Of a DNA stretch of 48,489 nt, positions 1-8,028 are shown in pieces. Positions within the stretch are counted from its first letter, which is position 1. Every line of letters begins with the position of its first letter. Source of the DNA: Ectopseudomonas chengduensis. GTDB lineage: Bacteria > Pseudomonadota > Gammaproteobacteria > Pseudomonadales > Pseudomonadaceae. Location of the stretch: assembly GCF_015712065.1 (NCBI RefSeq), contig NZ_JACFYZ010000020.1, positions 1-48,489 on the forward strand, given 5' to 3'. The position numbers and the translations under genes were made by a program. The notes beneath the pieces were generated by a model. The model had not been told where the DNA came from and did not search any database. It was given only the letters and a program-made list of their open reading frames with translations.

Positions 1-68
1 CAATTCATCAGGTTCGACACTGGAGAAACTCTGCCGGTAAAAAAGCAGAGCGGGTTGCTTTGACTCTT

Positions 69-112
69 GACGCCAGGCCGGCTAATGGGTGACGCCAGGC
101 CGGCTAATGGGT
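69..112. repeat. 22-bp tandem duplication
   Basis: Two exact head-to-tail copies of a 22-bp unit that begins GACGCCAGGCC and ends CTAATGGGT (69-90 and 91-112). It lies in a short gene-poor stretch before the decayed toxin-antitoxin locus. The function is unknown; it may be a replication-slippage scar or the edge of a larger repeat that starts outside the window. Confidence 0.9.
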
Positions 113-207
113 GTCCCCTATTGTTACGTATACGGATGCAAAGGGAAACCTTGAGCTTAAGGTTTCGGTTATCAAATGGGCGCATGGCATCAGCATGGGA
201 ATTCTTT

Positions 208-456
208 GCTATTTGCTGGCCTGTGTAGCTTGCACGGGTGCGCAAGCCCGTAAAAGTTGATGCTGCGAACTACCGGCCATCCCGCTGACATGCGCCAGGG
301 CGAGAGTCCGGGCTGCGTCACGCTCAGTGTGATAGAGAAGGCGGTAATGCTCGTGAGGGGGCGGCTCACAAGGTGTCGGCAACCGTTCCGGGGAAGTCTG
401 CGAGGGTTGTCATGAGATATCCAGCCGACCCTCCAGGGGCCCCAGGTAACCTCCAT
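208..456 (-). pseudogene. decayed RelE/ParE-type toxin
   Basis: Directly downstream of the broken antitoxin, an ATG at 456 opens with MEVTW and reaches SHDNPR, which resembles the N-terminus of ParE/RelE toxins. The match is then lost until CRHLVSRP in the same frame. It continues in another minus-strand frame from about 358 to 208 with HEHYRLLYHTERDAARTLAL, which resembles the C-terminal strand region of ParE toxins, and stops at 208. The simplest reading is an internal deletion of roughly 30 codons plus a frameshift near position 355. No single frame encodes a full toxin of the usual 90-100 residues, so the gene is presumably dead. The family assignment rests on motif resemblance only. Confidence 0.5.
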
Positions 457-458
457 TC

Positions 459-714
459 CTAACCCTTGGCACGGCGAGTGGCGAATTCGGCTTCGACGTC
501 ATCGTTGGATCGACCACGACCAGCCTCTACCGATGCCCTGGCAGCAGCGACCTTTAGTTGCACGAACTCATCATGCTCTTTGCTGGCGGATGAAATCGTG
601 CATGAGGTCACGCATGACCTGAGAGGCTGGCCGGTGTACAGCTTTAGCGGCTGCCATGAACCCTTCGAGCAGCTCGGGCGCAAGCTTCAAGTGGAAGACA
701 GCTTCTTTGGCCAT
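459..714 (-). pseudogene. frameshifted ParD/RHH-type antitoxin
   Basis: From ATG 714 the minus strand encodes MAKEAVFHLKLAPELLEGF, continues through RPASQVMRDLMHDFIRQQ, then hits a stop. One base further along, the adjacent frame carries on with EHDEFVQLKVAAARASVEAG and ends FATRRAKG at 459. Removing a single A from the AAA run where the frames meet (near 582-584) joins the halves into one protein of about 84 residues. That protein resembles the ribbon-helix-helix antitoxins annotated as toxin-antitoxin stability determinants: an N-terminal beta-strand DNA-binding domain, then a charged toxin-binding tail. The toxin remnant follows 2 nt after the stop. A sequencing indel would look the same, but the decayed neighbour favours genuine loss. 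Confidence 0.7.
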
Positions 715-883
715 GCTGCTTCACCTCAGACAAGAAACGGGGGCAGGTCTTTTCTGGAGCATAACTAACTTGAAAATAAATCTTTCCCCTTTCGCTGGCG
801 GCTGGTCCCAAGATCAACTGGCCGGCCTGGAACCGGCGCAGTAATAGAGCATGGTGAGGCGGGAGCTGGGGTGGCTGGGGTAA

Positions 884-1192
884 TTAGGCAGGATTTTTTT
901 CCGAAAACTTGAGGTCAAAAAATGGGATGAGAATCAAGGCCAGTCCACCGAGTGTAAACGCTATGGTCACATCCGTTATTTTCGTAATGTGCTGTGGGTA
1001 GGCCGCACATATTAAAAATGCCACGCCATTAGGAATCGCCCCCCATGTGGCTGCCTGCCCGAGAGAACTGTTGCCGCTTCCGCCTCTTAATTTGCTGCAT
1101 CCGAATGACACTAGACAAGCAAAGATAGAAATGACAACGGTTATTTTTTGAAGGTTGTCGAAGTATCCTATAACCAGTTCATCAAGCGTCAT
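884..1192 (-). CDS. small integral membrane protein, unknown
   Basis: A 102-residue protein starting MTLDELVIGYFDNLQK. Three hydrophobic stretches (about residues 16-33, 50-65 and 74-92) suggest a three-helix inner membrane protein, ending in a short charged tail (FSEKNPA). I do not recognise the family. Its ATG overlaps the last 11 bases of the upstream gene, so the two are probably translationally coupled. Base composition is lower in GC than the flanking core genes, in line with an accessory region. No function is proposed. Confidence 0.55.
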   Translation of the reverse strand: MTLDELVIGYFDNLQKITVVISIFACLVSFGCSKLRGGSGNSSLGQAATWGAIPNGVAFLICAAYPQHITKITDVTIAFTLGGLALILIPFFDLKFSEKNPA

Positions 1193-1388
1193 TCTTGGCT
1201 CTCTCCGAATAATGTGAGAGAAGCCGTCCCCCTAAGAAACCTGCCAAGGTAGTGGCTACTAGGATCTGCGACGGTGCAGGCGAGGCAGAGAAAGCGTCCC
1301 AAAGTACGCTGATCACTGCGCCAGTGAAGGAGCCAGTGCCCAGCATCACCGCCAGGTCGTGTAGGCTGATGTCTACTAGAGGTTTCAC
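1182..1388 (-). CDS. small membrane protein, unknown (GTG start)
   Basis: A 68-residue protein with the start placed at GTG 1388 because a strong GGAGGAGG ribosome-binding site sits about 10 nt upstream. A longer reading from an ATG at 1712 has no such site and a poor amino acid pattern. The sequence begins MKPLVDISLHDLAVMLG and has one or two hydrophobic segments (about residues 12-30 and 38-55) and a basic C-terminus (SHYSERAKNDA). It overlaps the next membrane-protein gene by 11 nt. Size and topology recall holin-like or small toxin-like proteins, but nothing diagnostic is present. Confidence 0.55.
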   Translation of the reverse strand: MKPLVDISLHDLAVMLGTGSFTGAVISVLWDAFSASPAPSQILVATTLAGFLGGRLLSHYSERAKNDA

Positions 1389-1651
1389 GATAGGGATCCT
1401 CCTCCGACTGTAAGCCTTAACAAAAACATAGTGCGTATTGAACAGGTACTCACCTGATGTGTTTGCAAGCGTAGCAAGTGGCAATGGAGCTAGGGAGCGA
1501 TGTTTCCCAGCGTTGAATCTAACAATTGTCCCTACTGAAGTGACTGCTTCTGAATAGCATGGCCTAGCCAAATCCCCTGCTTGATCAGTAGGGCATGGGC
1601 CTTCACTAATCCCGGATAGCTGCAGAGAGCCTGATAGGATAACAGCCACCT

Positions 1652-1948
1652 TTAGATTCCCTTTAGAAATGTTGAGACAACGTGGGCATTGAAAAATGCC
1701 GTATACCCGCACTTATTGCAGGATGCCGGGAAAAACCAAAGACCTTTGCTCTGATGCGTTGGCATCGGCGTTGCCACGATCAGAGCGCCCTCACCATCTG
1801 GTCCGGGCCCAACCGTGTACTCCCCAGTGCCGCAAAATACGCATTTTGATTCAGGCCCATGATGATTCAGAAAATCGAGAAATTCTTGGGCCTTGATCGA
1901 GATTGTAGCCTGCTGTTTTTCGGTGCTCACGGCACGGTCGGTACTCAT
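1652..1948 (-). CDS. zinc-ribbon hypothetical protein
   Basis: A 98-residue protein, start ATG 1948 preceded by AAGGGAAA. Two CxxC pairs (CVFC near residue 36 and CNKC near residue 77) about 40 residues apart form a likely zinc ribbon, and the tail YTAFFNAHVVSTFLKGI is amphipathic. Such pairs occur in small prophage and plasmid proteins of unknown role. It reads in the same direction as the two small membrane genes downstream (263-nt gap without a convincing gene). It may belong with them in an accessory operon, perhaps as a regulator or assembly factor; this is inference. Confidence 0.6.
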   Translation of the reverse strand: MSTDRAVSTEKQQATISIKAQEFLDFLNHHGPESKCVFCGTGEYTVGPGPDGEGALIVATPMPTHQSKGLWFFPASCNKCGYTAFFNAHVVSTFLKGI

Positions 1949-2385
1949 AGCTTTCCCTTGGAGCGGTAAATTCTAGCCACACCTAGCATTCTACCCTCAT
2001 CTTCAAAATTACTGGTGAACTAGACGCGATTGGCATTCCAGACCAGCAAAACCCTAGCCTGGATGAACGTTTCATCGATCCTGATCGTTACAGGAGTGCG
2101 AGCTGACGCACATTTCTGCAAAGAGCTTATTGGCTCCGGTTCCGTCAGTTTTGGTGCACTGCTCGGCGTTTCGCTTGGGAAATTCCTTAGCGGTGAATGG
2201 GTGGATAGATTTTGCTGTTCGCTATGTCTCTCATGGTCAAAAAAATAGCGCCAGTACGCTGACGGATGGTCGTTAACTGCCGCTGAGTGTGCCGATATTC
2301 TCCGCCTCAACGCTCGAAGCGATGCTGGCACGGCCATGGATAGATCGGGCGTAGACCACCGTTTCACCCTCGGAGCACCGTCACC
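1949..2385. other. intergenic stretch, no supported gene
   Basis: About 440 bp between the zinc-ribbon gene and the PL7 lyase, read divergently. A 72-codon reading frame on the plus strand (2030-2248, TTG start) has a hydrophobic middle but no ribosome-binding site and no recognisable family, so it is not called. The stretch probably holds the promoters of the two flanking genes. No repeat or strong hairpin was seen. Confidence 0.5.
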
Positions 2386-3066
2386 ATGATCGATCTGTCC
2401 ACCTGGAACCTGACCATCCCTGTCGGTGTTCCCGCCGCCGTTATTTCCACCCCCGTTCTGGCCGGTGGGTATCAGGATCACTACTTTCAGTCCAAGGAGG
2501 GCAAGCTGTTTTTCTGGGCGCCGGTCAACGGCACCACGACCGCCAACTCGACCTACCCGCGCAGTGAGTTGCGCGAGACCTTCGCCAACGGCGCTCTGCG
2601 TAACTGGCCCTACAGCGCTGCGGATAACGTGCTGACCGCCACGGCGAGAATCACCCAGGTGCCTTCGAACGGGCTGATCGCCTTTTCCCAGATTCATTCG
2701 AAGAACAGCACCTCGCCCCCCGTGATGCTGGGCTATCAATCCTTGTCGCCCACTGGCTACGGCAACGTGGTGATTTCGTTTCGCGGCAATCCGGCCAGCG
2801 CCAATGCAACCAAGATCGTGCTGTCGAGCAAGATCAAGCTGAATCAGGATTTCAGTTATGAGGTGTTTCTGGCGAAGAACGGCAGGCTGACGATTGGCCT
2901 GGTCGAGCCCGGTGGTGCGGTCAAGACCTGGAGCGGTGTACTCAACTCGGCCTGGGCCAGTCACAACCTGTATTTCAAGGCGGGCGTTTACACGCTCGAT
3001 AACAACGGCAATGAGACCAGTGCCGGGGCTGCGGTGTTCTCAACGCTAAAAGTCGAGCACCGTTAG
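2386..3066 (+). CDS. PL7-family alginate lyase, no signal peptide
   Basis: A 226-residue protein with the hallmark motifs of polysaccharide lyase family 7: YPRSELRE (substrate-binding Arg/Glu, about residues 58-65), SQIHSKN (catalytic Gln and His, about 104-110) and YFKAGVY (catalytic Tyr region, about 199-205). The family cleaves alginate by beta-elimination. The start at ATG 2386 has GGAG 10 nt upstream. There is no signal peptide, so the enzyme looks cytoplasmic, like the short PL7 proteins of other pseudomonads, and would act on imported oligomers. It converges on the alginate operon, whose last gene algG ends 250 bp away. M or G preference cannot be read from the sequence. Confidence 0.88.
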   Translation: MIDLSTWNLTIPVGVPAAVISTPVLAGGYQDHYFQSKEGKLFFWAPVNGTTTANSTYPRSELRETFANGALRNWPYSAADNVLTATARITQVPSNGLIAFSQIHSKNSTSPPVMLGYQSLSPTGYGNVVISFRGNPASANATKIVLSSKIKLNQDFSYEVFLAKNGRLTIGLVEPGGAVKTWSGVLNSAWASHNLYFKAGVYTLDNNGNETSAGAAVFSTLKVEHR

Positions 3067-3251
3067 CAGGCGTTGAAAAACTACCTGCGTTGGCAATACT
3101 GCGTTAAAAACGGCCTCGCGTGCGAGCCCAGTCAAAATGCTCATTTACAAAACGTAAAGTCGAGCGCGACTCCGAGCGTTTTTCGGCCGTTTTTGTGGGG
3201 CCGCCATCGGTATTGTCTTGCCTGCCTCGCCTACGTTTTTCAATCGCCTGC
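3066..3251. repeat. 186-bp inverted-repeat-bounded element (MITE/REP-like)
   Basis: The element starts on the last base of the lyase stop codon and ends before the terminator-like hairpin. Its ends are imperfect inverted repeats: GCAGGCGTTGAAAAAC at the left, and the complement of GTTTTTCAATCGCCTGC at the right. The interior has no gene but contains GC-rich segments such as TCGAGCGCGACTCCGAGCG. I recognise it from memory as resembling a dispersed intergenic repeat common in P. mendocina/P. stutzeri-type genomes. It is probably mobilised in trans or spread as a structured repeat. No second copy was found in this window. Confidence 0.65.
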
Positions 3252-3262
3252 TGACACCGTCT

Positions 3263-3294
3263 GGCCTGCACTCGGAGCGGAATGAGTGCAGGCC
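3263..3294. terminator. hairpin between PL7 lyase and alginate operon
   Basis: A perfect 11-bp stem, GGCCTGCACTC paired with GAGTGCAGGCC, around a 10-nt loop. On the plus strand it is followed by TTTCT. It sits between two convergent transcription units and probably serves both, although neither side has a long T run. Confidence 0.6.
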
Positions 3295-3316
3295 TTTCTG
3301 CCACGTCTGGCGCTGG

Positions 3317-4798
3317 TCAGTTGGTGCAGGTGGGGGCGTCTGCGCTGCTGCTGGTGCCGGTCAGGGGCTGGGATATCTGCAGGTGGCAGTTGCGCCGCAC
3401 GGTGTTGTCGAGGATCTGGCTCTGCAGGGGTAGCAGGTCGCCGATCAGCAGGTTCTGCAATAGCGGGTTGGCGCGGTACTGGTTGCTGCCCAGTACGGTG
3501 TTCTGCATGCCTTCCACGCGGATCATGGCTTTGCCGATGCTTTCCAGGGTGTTGCCGGTGATGACCAGTTGGCCGGCGGTGAGTTGCTCGTTACGCAGGC
3601 TGATGGCGTATTCCGGGGTGGACTGGATGCGGTTGTCGATGATCAGGGCGCCGCTGAGCCCGCCGGCGTCGATGGCGCTGAGCCGGCTGTTGGCGATCAG
3701 GTTGTTCTCGATCAAAAGCCCGGCGCCGCCGTTGATCTGCCGCAGCATCACGCCGTAACCCCTGGACGCGCCGAGGCGGTTGTTCTCGATCAGCAGGGCG
3801 CCGCTTTGCTCGCTGACTTCGATGGCGCTCTTGCCGGTGTGCAGGATCAGGTTGTTCTGAATGCGCCCGCTGCTGCTACCGCCGATGCGGATGCCGCTGT
3901 TGTGCTTTACGTCGTCGATGCGGTTGTCTGCGATCAGGAAGCGGCTGTTGCTCAGGTCGATGCCGTACTGTTGCAGGTGGCTGAACTGGTTGTTGCGGAT
4001 CAGGGCCTCGCTGTGGCGCAGCTCCAGGGCGCTGGCCATGCTGTCGAAGCGGCTGTTGTCGATCAGGATGCGCGCCGCCGGTCGGGTGGCCGATTGCTGC
4101 GCGCTGATGCCGCTACTGATGCCGCGAGAGAAGTTGGCGTTGTAGCCGATCTTGACCAAGTGCGAGTCGGCAACCTTTAGACGGCTGCCGGCCCAGTTCA
4201 TGATGAAGGGCCGGGTAGGGCGGTCGGTGGCCAGCGCGCGGCCGTCGCTCCAGCTTTCCAGGCGCGAGCCTTTTACCTGCAGCAAGCCCTGGTTGATCAG
4301 CGCGGTGCCCGACGGGCCGAAGAGGTAGAGCACCTGATCGTCGACGAGCAGGGCGGCGTCTTCGGCGATCATCAGCGGGTAGCTGAGCAGGTAACCGTCT
4401 TCATGCTTGCGCAGAACCTGTGGGTCGTTCAGTTGCGCGTGCAGTTGCGTCAGGCTGACGCTGCCACCGCGGATGACCACGGCGCGCGGGTGTTGCGCCT
4501 GGTAGCCGGCGATGGCGCGGAACAGGCCGTTGTGCACGAACGGCTCGAAGGGCCAGCTGCCCGCCTGGGCGGAGTACATCGGCTCCAGGCTGGCGTTGCC
4601 GCGCTGCGCCGGTGCCTGCAGGTCGAAGGCCGGTGGCTGGCTGTGCTGCATGATCTGCTGGCTGGTGCGCTGTTGCTGCTGCTGTTGCCATTGCGGGTCC
4701 AGCGTGTGCAACGCCGCCGGGCCGCCGAGGGCGCTCAGACTGCAGGCTGCGCAGGCCGTCAGCAGCAGCGCGCGGGAGAGGGTCAGTGCCTGGGACAT
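3317..4798 (-). CDS. algG: AlgG-type periplasmic beta-helix protein lacking the DPHDR epimerase motif
   Basis: A 493-residue protein, start ATG 4798, with a signal peptide (hydrophobic residues 8-27), a Gln-rich linker and a right-handed parallel beta-helix repeat region (about 200-460). AlgG converts mannuronate to guluronate in the growing chain and is also part of the periplasmic export scaffold. Homology shows in segments such as RAVVIRGGSVSLTQL (about 105-119) and YGID (278-281). In known mannuronan C5-epimerases YGID is part of YGIDPHDRS; here it reads YGIDLSNSRFLIADN, so the catalytic DPHDR is missing, and no DPHD occurs elsewhere. The gene closes the operon, 14 nt after algL, whereas PAO1 has it between algE and algX. 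It may be a structural, non-epimerising AlgG; function is inferred. Confidence 0.8.
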   Translation of the reverse strand: MSQALTLSRALLLTACAACSLSALGGPAALHTLDPQWQQQQQQRTSQQIMQHSQPPAFDLQAPAQRGNASLEPMYSAQAGSWPFEPFVHNGLFRAIAGYQAQHPRAVVIRGGSVSLTQLHAQLNDPQVLRKHEDGYLLSYPLMIAEDAALLVDDQVLYLFGPSGTALINQGLLQVKGSRLESWSDGRALATDRPTRPFIMNWAGSRLKVADSHLVKIGYNANFSRGISSGISAQQSATRPAARILIDNSRFDSMASALELRHSEALIRNNQFSHLQQYGIDLSNSRFLIADNRIDDVKHNSGIRIGGSSSGRIQNNLILHTGKSAIEVSEQSGALLIENNRLGASRGYGVMLRQINGGAGLLIENNLIANSRLSAIDAGGLSGALIIDNRIQSTPEYAISLRNEQLTAGQLVITGNTLESIGKAMIRVEGMQNTVLGSNQYRANPLLQNLLIGDLLPLQSQILDNTVRRNCHLQISQPLTGTSSSADAPTCTN

Positions 4799-4812
4799 GG
4801 TGGCATCCTGAG

Positions 4813-5928
4813 TCAGTTGAGCTGGGGGTACAGCGGTTTCAGATCGCCGCCCACCTGGCTGTAATGATTGATGGCTTTGCCGTGTGCCTGATACAGGCGT
4901 GCGGCCCATTGGTGCTGCGGATAGCGAGTTAGAAAGGGCGGCACCCAGACCATCTTGTGCGGGCCGACTTCGCTCTGGCGCTCGGTCAGTTCCGCCAGGG
5001 TCTTGGGCTCCAGTACGGCGCGCGCGGCAAAGTTGGCCAGGCCGGCGAGTTTCTCGCGCTCCTGCTCGGTGAGCGGGCGACCGTTATGTTCGGCGGCCTC
5101 CACCAGCAACATCAGCGGTACCAGGGCGTAGTGGCTGTAGTCGGCAGCCAGGCGGCCGCGGGCGACCTCCAGGGGCAGGTACTGGTAGTCGCCCTTACCA
5201 GGGGTGAGCTGGGTGAAGGCGCGGCGCAGCGCGACATCGGCCCAGGCCAGGGCGCGGTCATCGTCGAGCAGCATGGCGGTGGCGGCCACGGCCCAGGCGG
5301 CCCAGTAGTCGTGGTTGTTGAAGTAGATGCCGCTGTCGTAGCGGCGCGGCTCGTACTCGGCCATCACCTTGGCCGACAGCTGGCCCAGCCAGCGCGTCTG
5401 AACGGCGCTCAACTGATAACGCTGATCGCTCAGGGCCTGTACCTTGAGCAGTGTCGAGGCGATGGCGGCCAGCGCCCATTTGCGTGAGGCGACGCCAGTC
5501 TTGCTGGCGTCGTCGCTGAGCAATGCCGATTTGCTGGCCCAGGCATCGAGCCACAGGTTCAGGCAGGCCAGGGCGGTGGTGGCTTCGTTGGCCTTGCTGG
5601 TGCGCTGGAACACCTGTGTCGCTTTCACCAACCCGCCGATGTAGTGCTTGACCTGCTGGCGGATGCGTTCGGTGTCCTTGCTCTGGCGCGCCACCAGCTG
5701 CGATTTGCTGGCGTCGCTCTGGTCGTACTTGCTGTCCAGTTGCAGGTGCCCGGTGTAGGCGGCAGGCGGTTTTTTCGGGCAGCTCTCGTTGCGGTAGTCG
5801 TCCGTCATCTGCGCCGCTATGTTCGGCGCGTGATTGCTCCAGATCGACTGCGTGGCGCTGGCGCTCATGGGGCCGGCGAGCAGCACCAGCATGGCTGTCA
5901 GGCGGCCGGGCGAAATCCTTACAGGCAT
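4813..5928 (-). CDS. algL: poly-mannuronate lyase AlgL (PL5)
   Basis: A 371-residue periplasmic alginate lyase of family PL5. The ATG at 5928 lies inside the end of algX (10-bp overlap), suggesting coupling. A signal peptide covers about residues 1-25. Catalytic landmarks are intact: DSKYDQSD near 65-72, the FNNHDYWAAW motif with Asn205/His206, and the Tyr in YSHYALVPL near 265. In alginate producers AlgL clears polymer that leaks into the periplasm and supports the export complex. Length matches the P. aeruginosa enzyme. Confidence 0.93.
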   Translation of the reverse strand: MPVRISPGRLTAMLVLLAGPMSASATQSIWSNHAPNIAAQMTDDYRNESCPKKPPAAYTGHLQLDSKYDQSDASKSQLVARQSKDTERIRQQVKHYIGGLVKATQVFQRTSKANEATTALACLNLWLDAWASKSALLSDDASKTGVASRKWALAAIASTLLKVQALSDQRYQLSAVQTRWLGQLSAKVMAEYEPRRYDSGIYFNNHDYWAAWAVAATAMLLDDDRALAWADVALRRAFTQLTPGKGDYQYLPLEVARGRLAADYSHYALVPLMLLVEAAEHNGRPLTEQEREKLAGLANFAARAVLEPKTLAELTERQSEVGPHKMVWVPPFLTRYPQHQWAARLYQAHGKAINHYSQVGGDLKPLYPQLN

Positions 5929-7337
5929 AGCTTGGTCTCGATCTGGAAGGGCTGCTCCACGACCTGGGTAGGCTCGAGCAGCACTGACAGCAGGTTGGCG
6001 TCGCGGAACTCCGCAGCGCGGCTCAGCTCCAGGTAGTACTGCCCGCCGGTGACGATGGCCTCGCGGCGGAACCACACCTTGTCGCGCGTGCCGTTGTCGT
6101 AGTAGGTGATGATGTAGAAGTTCTTGATGTTGGGATCGCTGATGCGGATGTCGAGCACCGCATCGCGGCCCTTGAGGTCCTTGAGCTGCGCACCGGCGTT
6201 GCTGAGCAGTTCGAGACGGTCGTTGAGGCCCATGGCCGGGCGTTCGACGCGAGCTTCGAGCAGGCTGTCGCTGGCTTTGCAGCCGCCGTTGACCGCCGGG
6301 ATCAACTGGCGGTAGGTCAGGTCGCCATCGAGGCGGTAGTTGGCCGGCAGCTCCCAGATGATCAGTTTGGGCGCCTTGTCCGGGGCGTAGTTGGGCGACA
6401 GCAGGTATTCCAGCAGCGAGCCGTCCTGGCCCGCACCGGGCAGGGCGTAGTTGATCAGGTCGCTGCCCAGGTACTGCTTGAGAAAACCGTCGAAGTTGAA
6501 CTGCTTGGTCTCGTCTTCACGGGCGGCGGAGTTACTGGTGCCGACCAGGACGATTTCCGGGTCGGGTTGCTCTTCGAACAGCAGGGCAGCGTCGTTGTCT
6601 TCCGGCACGGTCTGGTAGCCGGGCACGAACTGATAACCGAAGTGGTTGCCGCAGATCGCCGCCAGGCCGAGGTTGAGGGTACCGTCCTTGGACAGGGTCA
6701 GGGTTTGCTCGGTGGTGTAGCCCTTGCGCGGGAGTTGCGCGTAGACCGGGTGCTGGCGAATGGCGTCGGCGGTGACCCGGGCGGTGGCTTCTGCACCTAC
6801 CGGGGTCCAGTGGTGGTCGCGGCGGAAGAAGAAGTCCTTCGGGGGCTGTTCCACCAGGGTCGTGATGTCCGGGACGATGGCGCCGCCGTCACGCATCTGC
6901 TGCATGAACTTGCGCAGGTTGGCGCTGGCACGCGCATAGTCGAAGCCATGCATCTGCCCTGGCTGCAGCTGGGCGCGATGCATCAGGCCGCGAGTCGGCT
7001 GCACGGCCACCGCCACCTGGGTGCCATGGCTGGCGAACGCGCGCATCAGGCGGGCGAACTCCGGCTGCATGGCCGGTGGAATGCCGAACTCGTTGGTCAG
7101 GTCGACTTCCGAACGGAATAGCCAGCGATCGCTCCCCGGAACGATCTGCTTGAGTGACTTCATGTTGCCTTCGGCATATTCCTCGGGCGCACTGAGTTGC
7201 GGGCAGATCAGGCATTGCAAATCCGTGCATTCATCGGTCTTTTCGCCCTGCGCCGCAGCAGAGGCGTTCTGTACACCCGCTGCGATCAGGCTGCCGATGG
7301 CCAGGAGAAAATAGTGCTTCATGCTCGTTGGGATCAT
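5919..7337 (-). CDS. algX: alginate O-acetyltransferase AlgX
   Basis: A 472-residue periplasmic SGNH-like enzyme that transfers acetyl groups to mannuronate and bridges the biosynthetic complex. The signature DHHW motif (Asp174, His176) and the GTSNS segment with the nucleophile serine (about Ser268) are present. CTDLQCLICP (38-46) matches the N-terminal Cys-rich strand of AlgX. A signal peptide covers residues 6-28. The start could be ATG 7337 (preceded by GAGCGG) or the in-frame ATG 7322, which also gives a good signal peptide. It lies 34 nt after algF and overlaps algL. Confidence 0.92.
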   Translation of the reverse strand: MIPTSMKHYFLLAIGSLIAAGVQNASAAAQGEKTDECTDLQCLICPQLSAPEEYAEGNMKSLKQIVPGSDRWLFRSEVDLTNEFGIPPAMQPEFARLMRAFASHGTQVAVAVQPTRGLMHRAQLQPGQMHGFDYARASANLRKFMQQMRDGGAIVPDITTLVEQPPKDFFFRRDHHWTPVGAEATARVTADAIRQHPVYAQLPRKGYTTEQTLTLSKDGTLNLGLAAICGNHFGYQFVPGYQTVPEDNDAALLFEEQPDPEIVLVGTSNSAAREDETKQFNFDGFLKQYLGSDLINYALPGAGQDGSLLEYLLSPNYAPDKAPKLIIWELPANYRLDGDLTYRQLIPAVNGGCKASDSLLEARVERPAMGLNDRLELLSNAGAQLKDLKGRDAVLDIRISDPNIKNFYIITYYDNGTRDKVWFRREAIVTGGQYYLELSRAAEFRDANLLSVLLEPTQVVEQPFQIETKLCL

Positions 7338-7371
7338 CGTCCGCTCACTTGTTTGGCCAGCCGTTCAGGGT

Positions 7372-8013
7372 TCATTCGCTGGGGTCGATGCTGTTGGCCA
7401 GGGTTATCGCGCGGTAGCCGTTGGCTGCGGGCAGCAGGGCATAGCTGTAGGAGCGGCCCTTTTTCAGGAACAGCTCGTCGAAACCGATCAGTTGTTCGCT
7501 GTCGGCATAGGCGGCGAAGGCGATCTTCAGCTCGTTGACCATGCGGCTGCCGGTCTCGTCGCGCTTGATGGTGTCGACCACCACGTGCTGCCCATCGACG
7601 GTCTTCAACGCTGCCGGTTTGTCGGTGAGGTTGTAGAAGGCGATTTGCGCCTTGCGTGGTTCGTTGACGAACTGGTCGGCGATCAGCAGCAGCTGGCCGT
7701 CGCGGTAGATCACCGTGCTGGCGGTGTTGGCCTTCAGCTCATGCTCGATCGCCTGGTTGGCCACGGCGATGCGCTGCTTGCCCGGCGCGACGAAGCGATA
7801 GCCACCGAACTGCCCGCCGGTGACGACCTGGGGCTTGTTCTTGCCGCTGAGGGTGACTTCGATGTTGCGTTCGCTGAGGTTGAGGACTCGCACGAAAGCC
7901 GAGTTGGCCGGGGCCACCGGGTCGTAAAGGTCGGCGTTGCCGTCCTGGGCTTGGGCGGCGGCGCTGGCGATCGTCAGCAGGATGATCAGGGCGCGGGAAA
8001 TGAGGGCAGGCAT
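7372..8013 (-). CDS. algF: alginate O-acetylation adaptor AlgF
   Basis: A 213-residue periplasmic protein with a signal peptide (cleavage near AAAQAQ, about residue 22) and two beta-rich domains. AlgF is needed for alginate acetylation together with AlgI, AlgJ and AlgX, probably as an adaptor that passes acetyl groups; it is not itself an enzyme. The N-terminal segment DLYDPVAPANSAFVRVLN is typical. It sits 15 nt after algJ, keeping the I-J-F block intact although that block has moved relative to the PAO1 order. Confidence 0.92.
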   Translation of the reverse strand: MPALISRALIILLTIASAAAQAQDGNADLYDPVAPANSAFVRVLNLSERNIEVTLSGKNKPQVVTGGQFGGYRFVAPGKQRIAVANQAIEHELKANTASTVIYRDGQLLLIADQFVNEPRKAQIAFYNLTDKPAALKTVDGQHVVVDTIKRDETGSRMVNELKIAFAAYADSEQLIGFDELFLKKGRSYSYALLPAANGYRAITLANSIDPSE

Positions 8014-8028
8014 ACGACGGTACCTCGG

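Noticed and set aside
111..260. 49-codon plus-strand frame starting GTG, with a hydrophobic C-terminal part (ISMGILCYLLACVAC)
   Set aside because: No ribosome-binding site, overlaps the toxin remnant on the other strand, and begins at the edge of the tandem repeat.
1389..1712. N-terminal extension of the 68-residue membrane protein back to ATG 1712
   Set aside because: It overlaps the zinc-ribbon gene, and the strong ribosome-binding site before GTG 1388 fixes the shorter start.
2030..2248. 72-codon plus-strand frame with a hydrophobic middle
   Set aside because: TTG start without a ribosome-binding site and no recognisable family; the intergenic region is probably regulatory.
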